The translations under genes and the position numbers were made by a program. This document shows, piece after piece, positions 29,201 through 37,305 of a stretch of DNA of 64,000 nt. How positions within the stretch are numbered: the stretch's first letter is position 1; each line of letters begins with the position of its first letter. The notes below the pieces were generated by a model. It did not search any database. It was not told the origin of the DNA and was given only the letters and a program-made list of their open reading frames with translations. Source of the DNA: Planctomycetota bacterium (lineage in GTDB: Bacteria > Planctomycetota > UBA1135 > GCA-002686595); NCBI GenBank assembly GCA_004357655.1, contig SMVQ01000066.1, positions 1-64,000 on the forward strand. The letters are read 5' to 3'.

Positions 29201-30094
29201 GATCTCGCCCGAGACCCGTCCGGCATCCGTCGAGACGCGATCGAGCTCGGCCACGACGGTCGCGCGCTCCTCTTCACTCTCCTGCACGTCGCGGTCGCAT
29301 CCAGCGCGATCCTCGCGCAATGCCGCGAGCAGCACCTCCAGCTCGCGGACCTCGGGCGCCGCCTCATCGAGCGCGCAATCCACCGTGAACAGCCTGTGCT
29401 TGAAGAATCGTGCCCTCTGCGTGGTCCACTCCGCTCTCGCTTCGACGTAGCGCTCGGCACGGCCGGCCTGGATCTTGAGGGAGCGTACGCGCGTACGCAG
29501 CTCGCCGACCACGTCGTCGAGGCGCGTCATGTCGGACTCGACGCGCTTCAGGCGCAGATCGGTCTCGTGCCGGCGCTGGCGATAGCGGCTGATGCCGGCC
29601 GCTTCCTCGAAGATCGCGCGGCGCTGGACGGGGTTCGCCGACAGCACGGCATCGATCTTGCCCTGCTCGAGGACGGAGTACCCGCGGCTGCCGAGGCCGG
29701 TGTCGAACAGCATCTCGCGGACGTCCTTCAGGCGCACGCGCTCCCCATCGAGCAGGTACTCGCCCTCGCCCGTCTTGAACAGACGCCGCGTGACGGACAC
29801 CTCGGCCCCGCGACCCTCGAGCAGGTCATCGGAGTTGTCGAGTACGAGCGTGACCTCCGCCACCGAGAGCGCCGGCCGGCTCGCCGAACCCTTGAAGATG
29901 ACGTCCGTCATCCCCACGCCGCGCATCGACGTGGGACGCGTCTCCCCCAGCACCCACCGGATGGAGTCGACGACGTTGCTCTTGCCGCAGCCGTTCGGAC
30001 CGACGATGCCGGTCAACGTGTTCTGTGCAAAGTCGAGGACCGTCCGATCGGCGAAGGACTTGAAGCCGAAGAGCTCGATTCGTTTCAGGCGCAT
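26267..30094 (-). CDS. smc: Chromosome segregation protein SMC
   Basis: A 1275-residue SMC ATPase. The N-terminal Walker A GPNGCGKSNVVDSIRW starts at residue 32. Long coiled coils flank a hinge at about residues 520-680 (including a VDATGIVGGHREV block). The C-terminal head has the signature LLSGGQRTMTALALLFAV and Walker B FCVLDEVDAALDD. It forms the condensin core with ScpA and ScpB, neither of which is nearby. The protein is longer than the usual 1180 residues because of an acidic, Ala/Glu-rich tail after the Walker B region. It lies 71 bp downstream of the ATP-cone gene on the same strand and converges with the EF-hand gene. Confidence 0.96.
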   Translation of the reverse strand: MRLKRIELFGFKSFADRTVLDFAQNTLTGIVGPNGCGKSNVVDSIRWVLGETRPTSMRGVGMTDVIFKGSASRPALSVAEVTLVLDNSDDLLEGRGAEVSVTRRLFKTGEGEYLLDGERVRLKDVREMLFDTGLGSRGYSVLEQGKIDAVLSANPVQRRAIFEEAAGISRYRQRRHETDLRLKRVESDMTRLDDVVGELRTRVRSLKIQAGRAERYVEARAEWTTQRARFFKHRLFTVDCALDEAAPEVRELEVLLAALREDRAGCDRDVQESEEERATVVAELDRVSTDAGRVSGEIRAMDERKSQLALRVASWEASATEEAERADTLGAQLTERQGELETMHAEADVLREAAQGAEARAKELADRLRELNARYKTVRVEVQAQNDLLLERLHERTEGQNRAHHLADSRSPMAERHERVAARLAGLDGSLAEIVGTADAARSGVGSAEGALESCESERREHVAGLAVVDAELETAKRAKAERELDRARLQSRIESLLDRERELEDLAAGARCVLAAAGSADGPCSPECLRGLVADHLRVDTRFARALDAALADRAVALVTTDAASARGIAAWLAGRSEGQAGIVVPEGLGRTELAQLPELGPGALGRLSELVECEPEMRAVVDALLGSVIVVADLDVALALVAQHPRFAFVTPEGELVDATGIVGGHREVTQGAIGRRSTAADLETDVRAADAAIAALEERLAVLGHDRTAVAAQVAAADEAREQCRSALAEARAELHTFEARLGDLRASRDLVAQEAERAEEEQQHLERELAEALDQRTEREAAFERENARLSAMEAGRHGLEEQRDLLGREANEAQVERTARSGELDATLDRIEIHRQRMEEGAAEIERSETRSRNYTENARQGAGECEEIAVHAMELLEERGTIDEHLEELRAFERSGRERIEAVRQKAEVVQTKLDADNDRLSDRKLLVQRLELAREDVLKRSEEDLALGLGDLRAEFEPEPELAEESALEALDRTVSELKAQLDRLGPVNMDAVEELEEVGGRLEFLETQSGDLAKARKTLAETIQRMDEESRRLFLETFEEVRANFQRVFRQLFGGGRADVRLEEGVDILEAGIEIVARPPGRELLPIGLLSGGQRTMTALALLFAVFEARPSPFCVLDEVDAALDDANIERFIGMLDGFRADTQFIVVTHNKGTMAVCEALFGITMEVKGVSRFVMVELDDVEEFVPEVNGGARQREEAAAAGAAATPEAEDEDEEAGEDAGEAPTSSESIDPESGEPVVELQPARAEAGSAREREDGSDREAAVQV

Positions 30095-30165
30095 CGTGTG
30101 TCGTCTGGGTTCCAGATGAGTTCCGGATCAGATCCGGGTGGGGGTTCGTGGTGCGTAGAGCGCGC

Positions 30166-32313
30166 TCACGAGCGGCCGGCGAAGAGGGATCCGGGGCGCG
30201 CGGAGAACGGGTGCGGAGCGGCGTCCTGTCGTGGCGCACGAAGCTCGGCGAACCGCTCCCACGCGGCGATGGCTGGGTGGGCGTCGTCGAGCGCGGCGGA
30301 GGACAGCACCGGCTTCACGCGCGGGGACCATGGGAAGAGCGCGCCGGACCGCAAGGTCGCGAGCAGCTTCGCCTCCGCTTCGCCCGGCGCGCCGAGCGAG
30401 CGCGGGAGCAGGTAGCCGGACGTGTAGACCGCTTCGCGCTCGTCCTCGGGCGCGGGCAGGCCCTCGAAGAGCCGCGCCTGGAACGCCCGGGGCTGCTTCG
30501 CATCGATTGCGGCGAAGCGGGCCCGCGCGCGTGCGCCGAACATCGGAGAGAGGACGACGGACAGCCCGCGCTCGCTGGCGAAGCGTCCCGCGGCCTCGGA
30601 GAAGAGACCGAGGAGGCGCGCTCCAAGGTCCGGCGACAACTCACCGTCACCGAGGATGCGCAGGCACTCGCACAGGCCGACGGGCGTGAGCGCGAAGACA
30701 CGGCGCTCGCGCAGGGTCTCGCCGTGTGCCCCGCGAACTTCGCGTTGGAAGGCCTCCAGGCGCTCGAGGGCGTCGAGCGAGGCCTCGACCATGGCCGCGA
30801 GTGCCTCGTAGGCGAGGTCTTCGCGCCACGGCCCCGCGCGCCGCGCGATTCGCGGTAGGTTGACGGCGACCGCCCCGGCGCAGGCGAGCGCCACCTTTTC
30901 GCGACCACGGCGGCGGCAGCCGGGGGCGACCCAGCGCTCGTCGCCCGAGTGCCAGACCGGGACGAGGCGGCCCGAGCGCAAGAGGGACTCCGCGGCGTCG
31001 CGGGCGGCGGGATCCTCGTCGAGCGCGGGGAGCACCTCCTGCCAGGCCAGGAACAGCCGCGGGGCGGGGGCGCCTTCGGTGCAGAGGATGGCGAGCTCCA
31101 CCAGCACCCGGGCGAGGAGCGCGGGCGAACGCCCGCCGGGGTCGCTGAGGTCGATGCTGCGACCCGCCGCCCGCCCCAGGGCGCCCAGGGCGCGAAGGAA
31201 GTCAGCGAGATGCGCGCTGCCACGCGGGCCGCGCGATAGCGGGTGCAGCACGCGGCTCGCATCCTCGAGGACCAGGCCGAACGCCGTCTCGCGCACGAGC
31301 GGAGCGAGTTCCGAGAAGAGCTCGAACGCCGAGTGCGCCGAGACCTCACGGCGCAGGAGCAAGTCCGCCTGAACCGAACGCGTGAGCACGAGGTGCGGCC
31401 GTGTCACGTCCTCGAAGTAGAGGTCGCCGGAGCGGTGCATGTCGGCGACGCGCTCGTCGAATACGTCCTCGAGCGCGTATCGGGAGAGGATCTCGGACGC
31501 CACGCAACCGGCGACATCAGCGACACTCTGGACGCCGACGCCGCAAACACTCCCCGAGCTCCCCGGGAGGTAGTCGATGCTCGCGTCGAGAACCTGCCGC
31601 GCCGGCGGGCCGAACAGGCGACGGAGGTCGTGGCGCGGAAGGCTGACGGGTTCCTGCTGGAGCAACGCGTGCCGCAAGCCCATGGAGAAGAGCTCGTTGT
31701 CGACGAGCTCGCGCAGGAGCGACGTGGTCAGGCGCCTGAGGCCCGAGTCGAAGACGCGATGCTCGACGCGCGCGGCGACGTCTTCGGCCACGTTCTGCGC
31801 CAGGTCGGCCTCCTCCATCAACGCGGCGACGATGCGCCCGCGACTCCACGGTGACGCTCCGCTCGAGTCGCGCACGATCGGTCCCTTGAACTCGGTGTCC
31901 GCGCGCGGCATCCCGGCGTGGACGCTCAGTGCCTCGCGCGACCGCGCGCGTCGGTCGCGATACAGGATGAACGCCTTCGCGACACGCGCGCGGCCCATCT
32001 CGATCAGTGCCTGCTCGACGAGGTCCTGGATCTCCTCGATGCCCGGGACCGAGGGCTCGGGCGGTCGGCCCTCGCCATCCCAGCCCTCGAGCCGCCCGTG
32101 GCGGACAGCGAGGGTGAGCGTCACGACATCGGCGACCTCCGACGCGAACAGGGGGTCGTCGTCGCTCACCGCGGACTGGGCGCGGGACACGGCATCGGCG
32201 ATCCGCGTGGCGTCGTACTCGAGCTCCCGACCGTCACGCTTCCGGACGCGGCGGACGGGGACAGGGCGCGGCGCGAGGGTCCGCTCCGGGCGATCGGGCT
32301 CACGGGAGCTCAT
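30166..32313 (-). CDS. ATP-cone protein with truncated, inactive-looking NrdD-like domain
   Basis: A 715-residue protein. Residues about 20-115 are an ATP-cone (VRKRDGRELEYDATRIADAV, then IEEIQDLVEQALIEMGRARV and ILYRDRRA). The rest follows the class III ribonucleotide reductase NrdD fold in order: SRYALEDVFDERVADMHRSGDLYFED (the loading region), AVAVNLPRIARRAG (tvNLPRIA block), and YTSGYLLP (YTNS..lP block). It then ends within about 85 residues. The zinc-binding Cys pairs and the glycyl-radical RVCGY-type motif of true NrdD are absent, so reductase activity is not expected. The start overlaps the nrdR stop by 1 nt. An allosteric or regulatory role in nucleotide sensing is inference. Confidence 0.7.
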   Translation of the reverse strand: MSSREPDRPERTLAPRPVPVRRVRKRDGRELEYDATRIADAVSRAQSAVSDDDPLFASEVADVVTLTLAVRHGRLEGWDGEGRPPEPSVPGIEEIQDLVEQALIEMGRARVAKAFILYRDRRARSREALSVHAGMPRADTEFKGPIVRDSSGASPWSRGRIVAALMEEADLAQNVAEDVAARVEHRVFDSGLRRLTTSLLRELVDNELFSMGLRHALLQQEPVSLPRHDLRRLFGPPARQVLDASIDYLPGSSGSVCGVGVQSVADVAGCVASEILSRYALEDVFDERVADMHRSGDLYFEDVTRPHLVLTRSVQADLLLRREVSAHSAFELFSELAPLVRETAFGLVLEDASRVLHPLSRGPRGSAHLADFLRALGALGRAAGRSIDLSDPGGRSPALLARVLVELAILCTEGAPAPRLFLAWQEVLPALDEDPAARDAAESLLRSGRLVPVWHSGDERWVAPGCRRRGREKVALACAGAVAVNLPRIARRAGPWREDLAYEALAAMVEASLDALERLEAFQREVRGAHGETLRERRVFALTPVGLCECLRILGDGELSPDLGARLLGLFSEAAGRFASERGLSVVLSPMFGARARARFAAIDAKQPRAFQARLFEGLPAPEDEREAVYTSGYLLPRSLGAPGEAEAKLLATLRSGALFPWSPRVKPVLSSAALDDAHPAIAAWERFAELRAPRQDAAPHPFSARPGSLFAGRS

Positions 32314-32822
32314 CAGCCGCTCTCCCCGCTCTCACGGTCCGCCTTGGCCTGGAGCTTGGCTTCGGCCTCCCGCTTGTCGAGGAGCGGCTTCAGCTCGTCC
32401 AGGAACTGGTTCACGTCCTTGAACTCCCGGTACACGCTGGCGAAACGCACGTACGCGACCTGGTTCATGGTGCGCAGCTCGTCCATGACGAGGGAGCCGA
32501 TGACCGCGCTCGGAACCTCGCGGTCGTAGTCCCCCTGGCACTTCGCCTCGACGCGCGCGGCGGAATCCTCGATCGCTTTCATCGGGACCGGGAGCTTCTC
32601 GCACGCCCGCATCATGCCCTCGAGCACCCGCTCGCGATCGAAGCGAACCCGCTCGCCGCTCTTCTTGATCACGCGTAGCGGCGTCTCCTCGATGCGTTCG
32701 TAGGTCGTGAAGCGCATGAAACACTGGAGACACTCCCGGCGCCTCCGGATGACGTTGCCGTCAGCGGACGTACGCGAATCGACGACGCGATCGTCGTCTT
32801 CACCGCATCGGGGGCACTTCAT
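32313..32822 (-). CDS. nrdR: Transcriptional repressor NrdR
   Basis: A 169-residue regulator with an N-terminal zinc ribbon (Cys 3, 6, 31, 34) and an ATP-cone at about residues 48-140 (LRVIKKSGERVRFDRERVLEGM to FASVYREF). NrdR senses ATP/dATP and represses ribonucleotide reductase genes through paired NrdR boxes. The C-terminus is slightly longer and charged. It is translationally coupled (1-nt overlap, TGATG) to a second ATP-cone protein. A promoter with an NrdR-box-like 16-mer lies just upstream, suggesting autoregulation of this pair. Confidence 0.95.
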   Translation of the reverse strand: MKCPRCGEDDDRVVDSRTSADGNVIRRRRECLQCFMRFTTYERIEETPLRVIKKSGERVRFDRERVLEGMMRACEKLPVPMKAIEDSAARVEAKCQGDYDREVPSAVIGSLVMDELRTMNQVAYVRFASVYREFKDVNQFLDELKPLLDKREAEAKLQAKADRESGESG

Positions 32823-32844
32823 GGATCGGCTGCCGGACCGGCAG

Positions 32845-32873
32845 AGAAGACCACGCTAGATGTTGTGTGTCAA
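32845..32873 (-). promoter_or_regulatory. Candidate nrdR promoter containing an NrdR-box-like site
   Basis: On the minus strand TTGACA (32873-32868) is followed after 17 nt by TCTTCT (32850-32845), 22 nt before the nrdR ATG. Overlapping the -35 and spacer, ACACAACATCTAGCGT (32868-32853) matches 13 of 16 positions of the E. coli-type NrdR box (ACACWATATATWGTGT). The -10 is weak. A second box at the usual spacing of about 31 bp is not clear; a CCCATATGGG palindrome lies at 32900-32909. Confidence 0.45.
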
Positions 32874-32923
32874 CGGGGGAAGGGGGCCTCCTGCCACTGC
32901 CCATATGGGTAGGCGGAGGGGGC

Positions 32924-34300
32924 TCACTTGCCGAGACAGAATTGCGCGAAGATGCGATCGAGCAGTTCCTCGGGCGTCGTGCGTCCGGTGATGCAGTCGA
33001 GGTGATCCGTCGCGGCCCTGAGCGACTCGGCGAAGAGATCGAGGGACAGCCCCCCCTCCAAGGCGGCGAGCGATTCGGAAAGCTCCCGCAGCGCTGCCCG
33101 CAGCGAGTGCTTGTGGCGCACGGTGAGCTCCCTGGCGACCCCCGCGCGCCGCGTGCCGCCGCCCCCGAGTCCGAGCGCCCGCACGGCCTCCTCCGCGAGC
33201 GAGGCGAGCCCCGCGCCCGTCGCGGCGGAGACGGCGACCCACGGCAGTTCCGCGAGCGGAGCGGGCGGGCGCGGGCGAGCCGCCGCGAGGTCGGTCTTGT
33301 TCCAGACGACGATGCGCGCGCAGGCCGCGGGCCCGGGCGCCGCGACCCCACGCGCGACCGCATCGACCACGAGCAGTTCGAGGTCGGCGGCGTCGCGTTC
33401 GGCGCGGGCGTGCGCCTGGGCCTCGGCGTCCGGTCCGCGGGCGGCGGCGTCGGTGCCCGCCGTGTCGGCCAGCCGGCAGGGCGTCCCCGCGAGCGTCCAG
33501 GTCCCGGTGACCCGATCGCGAGTCGTCCCGGGCTGGACGCTGACGAGTGCGCGGCCCCCCGTCAGGCGATTGAAGAGCCGGCTCTTGCCCGCGTTCGGGG
33601 CCCCAGCGAGCACGACGCGCGGCTCGCCCGGCGCTGGAAATCGGCGCTCCTCCCAGGCCAGGGCCTCGGAGAGGCCGGCGTGTACGTTCCGTACCCCCGC
33701 GCGCAGCTCATCGATCGGCACGTGGCCCGTCTCGCTCTCGTCGAAGTCGAGGCTCGCCTCGCAGAGGGCGCGCAGGGCGTCGAGGGTCTCGCGCAGGGCG
33801 CGCATGCGCTCGTCGAGCCCCCCGAACAGGAGCGCCGTGGCGGCGCGTCGCTCCTCGTCGCTGCGGGCGGAAACGAGCGCGAGCACGCCCTCGGCACGCG
33901 TCAGATCGAGGCGCCCGGAGAGGAACGCGCGACGCGTGAACTCGCCCGGTCGGGCCGGCACGGCGCCCAGGGCCAGGACCCGGTCGAGCGCGCACGCGAC
34001 GAGCGACGGCGCGCCGGGCAGGTGCAACTCGACCACGTCCTCGCGTGTGAAGGAGCGCGGGCCGGGCATCCACAAGAGGAGCGCCGGCTGCTCGCCACGA
34101 CCGTCGTGGAAACGAACCTCCTCGAAGCCCCGTGCGTGGAGACGCGGCGGCCCGTCGTCACCGGTGCACGACTCGAGCGCGATGCGGCGCGCGTCCGGCC
34201 CGGACAGGCGTAGGACGGCGCGCAGGCCGCGACCCGGCGGCGAGGCGACGGCGGCGATCGTCGTCCCGGTTGCCGCTGCCCTCGCGGCGCTCCCGTCCAT
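32924..34300 (-). CDS. mnmE: tRNA modification GTPase MnmE
   Basis: A 458-residue MnmE. The N-terminal folate-binding domain starts TTIAAVASPPGRGLRAVLRLSG. The helical domain contains an inserted Ras-like G domain with G1 GAPNAGKS at 233-240, G3 DTAG, and G4 NKTD. The C-terminus ends FCLGK, carrying the conserved CxGK Cys. With MnmG it builds the cmnm5 group on U34 of tRNAs; mnmG is not in the window. ATG 34300 overlaps the yidC stop by 1 nt (TGATG), so the two are coupled. The larger frame reaching to 35458 is a shadow of yidC. Confidence 0.95.
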   Translation of the reverse strand: MDGSAARAAATGTTIAAVASPPGRGLRAVLRLSGPDARRIALESCTGDDGPPRLHARGFEEVRFHDGRGEQPALLLWMPGPRSFTREDVVELHLPGAPSLVACALDRVLALGAVPARPGEFTRRAFLSGRLDLTRAEGVLALVSARSDEERRAATALLFGGLDERMRALRETLDALRALCEASLDFDESETGHVPIDELRAGVRNVHAGLSEALAWEERRFPAPGEPRVVLAGAPNAGKSRLFNRLTGGRALVSVQPGTTRDRVTGTWTLAGTPCRLADTAGTDAAARGPDAEAQAHARAERDAADLELLVVDAVARGVAAPGPAACARIVVWNKTDLAAARPRPPAPLAELPWVAVSAATGAGLASLAEEAVRALGLGGGGTRRAGVARELTVRHKHSLRAALRELSESLAALEGGLSLDLFAESLRAATDHLDCITGRTTPEELLDRIFAQFCLGK

Positions 34301-36282
34301 CACCCGCTCTTGCGCTTCTTCTTGCGCGAAGCCGCCTTCCCGGCCGACTGCGGACGCCTGCCGGCCTGCTTCTTCTGCTGCTGCATCTTCTGGGCCTGCC
34401 CCTGCATCTCGGAGAGGCGCGCCATGAAGCCGGACTTCTTCTTCGGTTTCTCCGTGGCGTCGATCGGCCAGATCTTCTTGATCACGGTCTGCTCCATGAT
34501 GCCGAGGATCGACTGCGTGATCATGTAGAGCGAGAGGCCCGCCGCGTAGTTGTAGAGGAAGAATCCGAAGAGGACCGGCATCCACATCATCATCTTCTGC
34601 ATCTTCAACGCCTGCGCGTCGGTCGGCTTCGGCATGACCTTCTGCTGCAGGATCCAGAGCACGACCATCGTCGGAGGCAGGACGTTCAGCCACTCGATCG
34701 TGCCGATGAACGGGAGGTGCGTGTCGAGGTCGATCCGCATCATATGATCGGGCTTCGCGAGGTCCTTCACCCATCCGAAGAACGGCGCCTGGCGCAGGTC
34801 GAAGCTCGTCCGGAGGGCCTGGAACAAGCCGAAGAACACGGGGATCTGGACGAATACGGGCAGGCAGCCGCCGAGGGGCGGGAAGGCGCCCTCTTCCTGC
34901 ATGACGCGCGCCTGTTCCTGGCGCAGCTTCTTCGGGTCCTTCGCGTACTTCTGCTTGACCTCGTCCAGCTTCGGCTGGACGCGCTTCATCTTCGTCTGGT
35001 GGCGCGCCATCGCCACCTGGGACTTGCGGTTGACCGGGAACAGGAGCAGGCGCACCGACAGTGTGAGCAGGATGATCGCCACGCCCCAGTTGCCGGTCAG
35101 GGCCTGGAATTTGCCGAGGACATAGAGCAGGACCGAGGCGATCCCCGCGAAGAACCCAAGGTCGTCCTCCACGAGCACACGGTGGTCCGCGTAGTCGGCC
35201 TCGAGCAGGTCGCGGTCCTTGGGCCCCGCGTAGACGATGAACTCGTAGCGACTCTCGGCGCCCACCTCGGGAACGTGGAGGAGCAGGTCGATGTCGGTGA
35301 CGATGCACTGGTACGCCTTGTCGGCCTCCTCGGGGTTCCGCCGGGCCCAGCCGAAGTCGCGCAGCCGGCGCCAGGAGGCACCCTTCAATGCGGGGACGGA
35401 GGTGTCGTTCGCGGCCCGCAGAAGGATGGCGAAGTACTTGTTGTGCACCCCGGCCCACGAGAGCGGACCGGCGCCGCTCGAGAACGGACCGGACAGCTCG
35501 CGCGGACTGTCCTGCCGCACCTCGCTGTCCATGTCGACCTCGCCGCCGGTCACGCGCCAGGCGACGGCGGCCTGGGGCTCCGTGTAGAACTGGTCCGTCG
35601 TCTCGCGCGGAACGCAGGCAGCGGGCGTGAACACGAACTGCTTCGGGCCCGCGAACTCGGGATTGTCGTTGCGCAGCGCGAGCTCGATGCGCAGGTGGTA
35701 CGCACCGGGCTCGGTCCGGATGACCTTCTCGAACGTCACCCCCGTCCCAGGCGAGTAGATGAAACGCACCCCGAGCACGACGCCGTGCTCCTCGATGATC
35801 TCGTGCTGCCAGAGCGCCTCCTCGAGCGGGCGCAGGGTGAGCTCGGTGCTCGACGCGTTCGTGCGCAGCAGCATCGAGCCCGTCTCGCCGGAGTCGGTCT
35901 CGACCGTGTAGAGCAGCGACGTCCAGTGATCGCGATCCGCGCGCTGTTCATCGTCGAGGCCCTGGGTATCCCAGTAGCCCCCGATCCGGAGATCGCGCAG
36001 GAGCGCGCCGCGGTTGTCGAAGCGCGCCCAATAGTGACCGGGCTCCCCGAGCCGGCCCACTTCGAGCCACTCGATCCAGCGCTCTTCAGCCTCGACGACC
36101 GGCTCGGTCGGCTCGGGCGGCGGCTCGGCTTGCGCCGGCGACTCGCCGGGCACGCCCGGCTCGAACGCCTCGATCGGCGCGCCCGCCGGAGCGCCCTCGC
36201 CCGGCGGTTCGGCGTTCATCTTCGCCCAGAAGAAGACGAGCAGGAACGAGAGGAAGATGGCGAACGGGAGACGCTTTTCCAC
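34300..36282 (-). CDS. yidC: Membrane protein insertase YidC
   Basis: A 660-residue YidC/Oxa1 insertase. The first helix (LPFAIFLSFLLVFFW) is followed by a long periplasmic domain of about 370 residues, as in Gram-negative YidC. The conserved core comes next (NWGVAIILLTLSVRLLLFPVNRKS, the hydrophilic arginine in its groove helix, PPLGGCLPVFVQIPVFFGLFQAL, and LYMITQSILGIMEQ). A basic Lys/Gln tail closes it. No ATG precedes the first helix; GTG 36282 (MEKRLPF) is the best start, 11 bp after the phosphoesterase stop. It acts with SecYEG or alone in inner-membrane protein insertion. rnpA and rpmH, its usual neighbours, are missing. Confidence 0.94.
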   Translation of the reverse strand: MEKRLPFAIFLSFLLVFFWAKMNAEPPGEGAPAGAPIEAFEPGVPGESPAQAEPPPEPTEPVVEAEERWIEWLEVGRLGEPGHYWARFDNRGALLRDLRIGGYWDTQGLDDEQRADRDHWTSLLYTVETDSGETGSMLLRTNASSTELTLRPLEEALWQHEIIEEHGVVLGVRFIYSPGTGVTFEKVIRTEPGAYHLRIELALRNDNPEFAGPKQFVFTPAACVPRETTDQFYTEPQAAVAWRVTGGEVDMDSEVRQDSPRELSGPFSSGAGPLSWAGVHNKYFAILLRAANDTSVPALKGASWRRLRDFGWARRNPEEADKAYQCIVTDIDLLLHVPEVGAESRYEFIVYAGPKDRDLLEADYADHRVLVEDDLGFFAGIASVLLYVLGKFQALTGNWGVAIILLTLSVRLLLFPVNRKSQVAMARHQTKMKRVQPKLDEVKQKYAKDPKKLRQEQARVMQEEGAFPPLGGCLPVFVQIPVFFGLFQALRTSFDLRQAPFFGWVKDLAKPDHMMRIDLDTHLPFIGTIEWLNVLPPTMVVLWILQQKVMPKPTDAQALKMQKMMMWMPVLFGFFLYNYAAGLSLYMITQSILGIMEQTVIKKIWPIDATEKPKKKSGFMARLSEMQGQAQKMQQQKKQAGRRPQSAGKAASRKKKRKSG

Positions 36283-36293
36283 GGGAAATTCCG

Positions 36294-37142
36294 CTACCGG
36301 CCTACCGTCAGCCGGTCGGCGAGAAACTCGGGCAGCTCGGGGACGGCGCGGATGGCCGCCGCCGCGGTCTCGATGTCGTACTCGAGGCGCACGAACGTCA
36401 TGTTCGCGCCGTCGAAGAGCCCGTAGGAGAGGCGACTGTCCCCGTCCCGGGGCTGCCCCACGGAGCCCACGTTCACGATGGCGCGGTTCCGCACGAGATC
36501 GCCGAGGTCGTAGGGTCCCTCGGTATTGCGCGGGCGGTAGAGCGTCCCGTCTTCGTAGTAGACGGCGGGGACATGGCTGTGGCCCACGAAACAGACGCCG
36601 CGCGTCATGCAACCGTAGTTGGCTTCCATCTTCTCCGTATCTCGTATGTCCCGCGGGAGCATGTACTCCCGCACGGGATCGCGCGGGGAGCCGTGGGCGA
36701 ACATGGCGATCTCATCGCACTGGGTCGGCTCGAGCGCGTCCAGAAAATCCCAGTAGGCGAGCGTCTTGTCCGGATCCGGATCGCGGTTCAGCTCATCGCG
36801 CGTCCAGTCGATCGCGGCCCGTGCTTTGGGGTTGAAGTCCTCGGCCGAGTAGAGGAGCGCGTACTCGTGATTGCCCTGGAGACAGAGTCCGTCTGCGAGC
36901 TCGGGCGCGCCCTTCGAGACACCGCCCGATGCTCCGCCCGAGGTCGCCGGATCGCGGGCGTCCGGAACGCACAGTTTCATCACGATGTCGAGGCACTCGC
37001 GCGGCTTGGCGCCGTAGCCCACGACGTCGCCGAGGCAGACGTAGCGCCCGGCCCCACGTTGGCGGGCATCCGCGAGCGCGACCTCGAGCGCCGGGATGTT
37101 CCCGTGCAGGTCCGAGATGATTGCGGTGAGGGGGTACGTCAA
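36294..37142 (-). CDS. Metallophosphoesterase (calcineurin-like)
   Basis: Taking TTG 37142 as start the protein has 282 residues. The calcineurin-like metal motifs are complete: SDLHGN, CLGDVVGYG, LQGNHE, a His in MFAHGSP, and GHSHVP. The length and the GDVVGYG form place it with YfcE/ApaH-like cytoplasmic phosphodiesterases or dinucleotide phosphatases. The start is uncertain because no ATG lies near the first motif; longer forms from 37301 add an unconserved Ala/Arg-rich segment. It lies between the WecA/MraY-like and yidC genes. The substrate is unknown. Confidence 0.8.
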   Translation of the reverse strand: MTYPLTAIISDLHGNIPALEVALADARQRGAGRYVCLGDVVGYGAKPRECLDIVMKLCVPDARDPATSGGASGGVSKGAPELADGLCLQGNHEYALLYSAEDFNPKARAAIDWTRDELNRDPDPDKTLAYWDFLDALEPTQCDEIAMFAHGSPRDPVREYMLPRDIRDTEKMEANYGCMTRGVCFVGHSHVPAVYYEDGTLYRPRNTEGPYDLGDLVRNRAIVNVGSVGQPRDGDSRLSYGLFDGANMTFVRLEYDIETAAAAIRAVPELPEFLADRLTVGR

Positions 37143-37305
37143 GGGGCTCCCCGTGGAGGAACACTCCGGGGCGGCTGCCGGGCGGGCAGAGTCGGTCGCG
37201 GCGCAGGCGTAGACACGGCCAGCCCCGCGCAACACGACCGGGTTTTGGAGGCGAGGATTATCCGCGCCGCCCACGCGATGGGCAAGGAGGAGCCCGCGCA
37301 AGCGT

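Noticed and set aside
30166-32313. Functional anaerobic ribonucleotide reductase
   Set aside because: The zinc Cys and glycyl-radical motif are absent and no NrdG activase gene is nearby.
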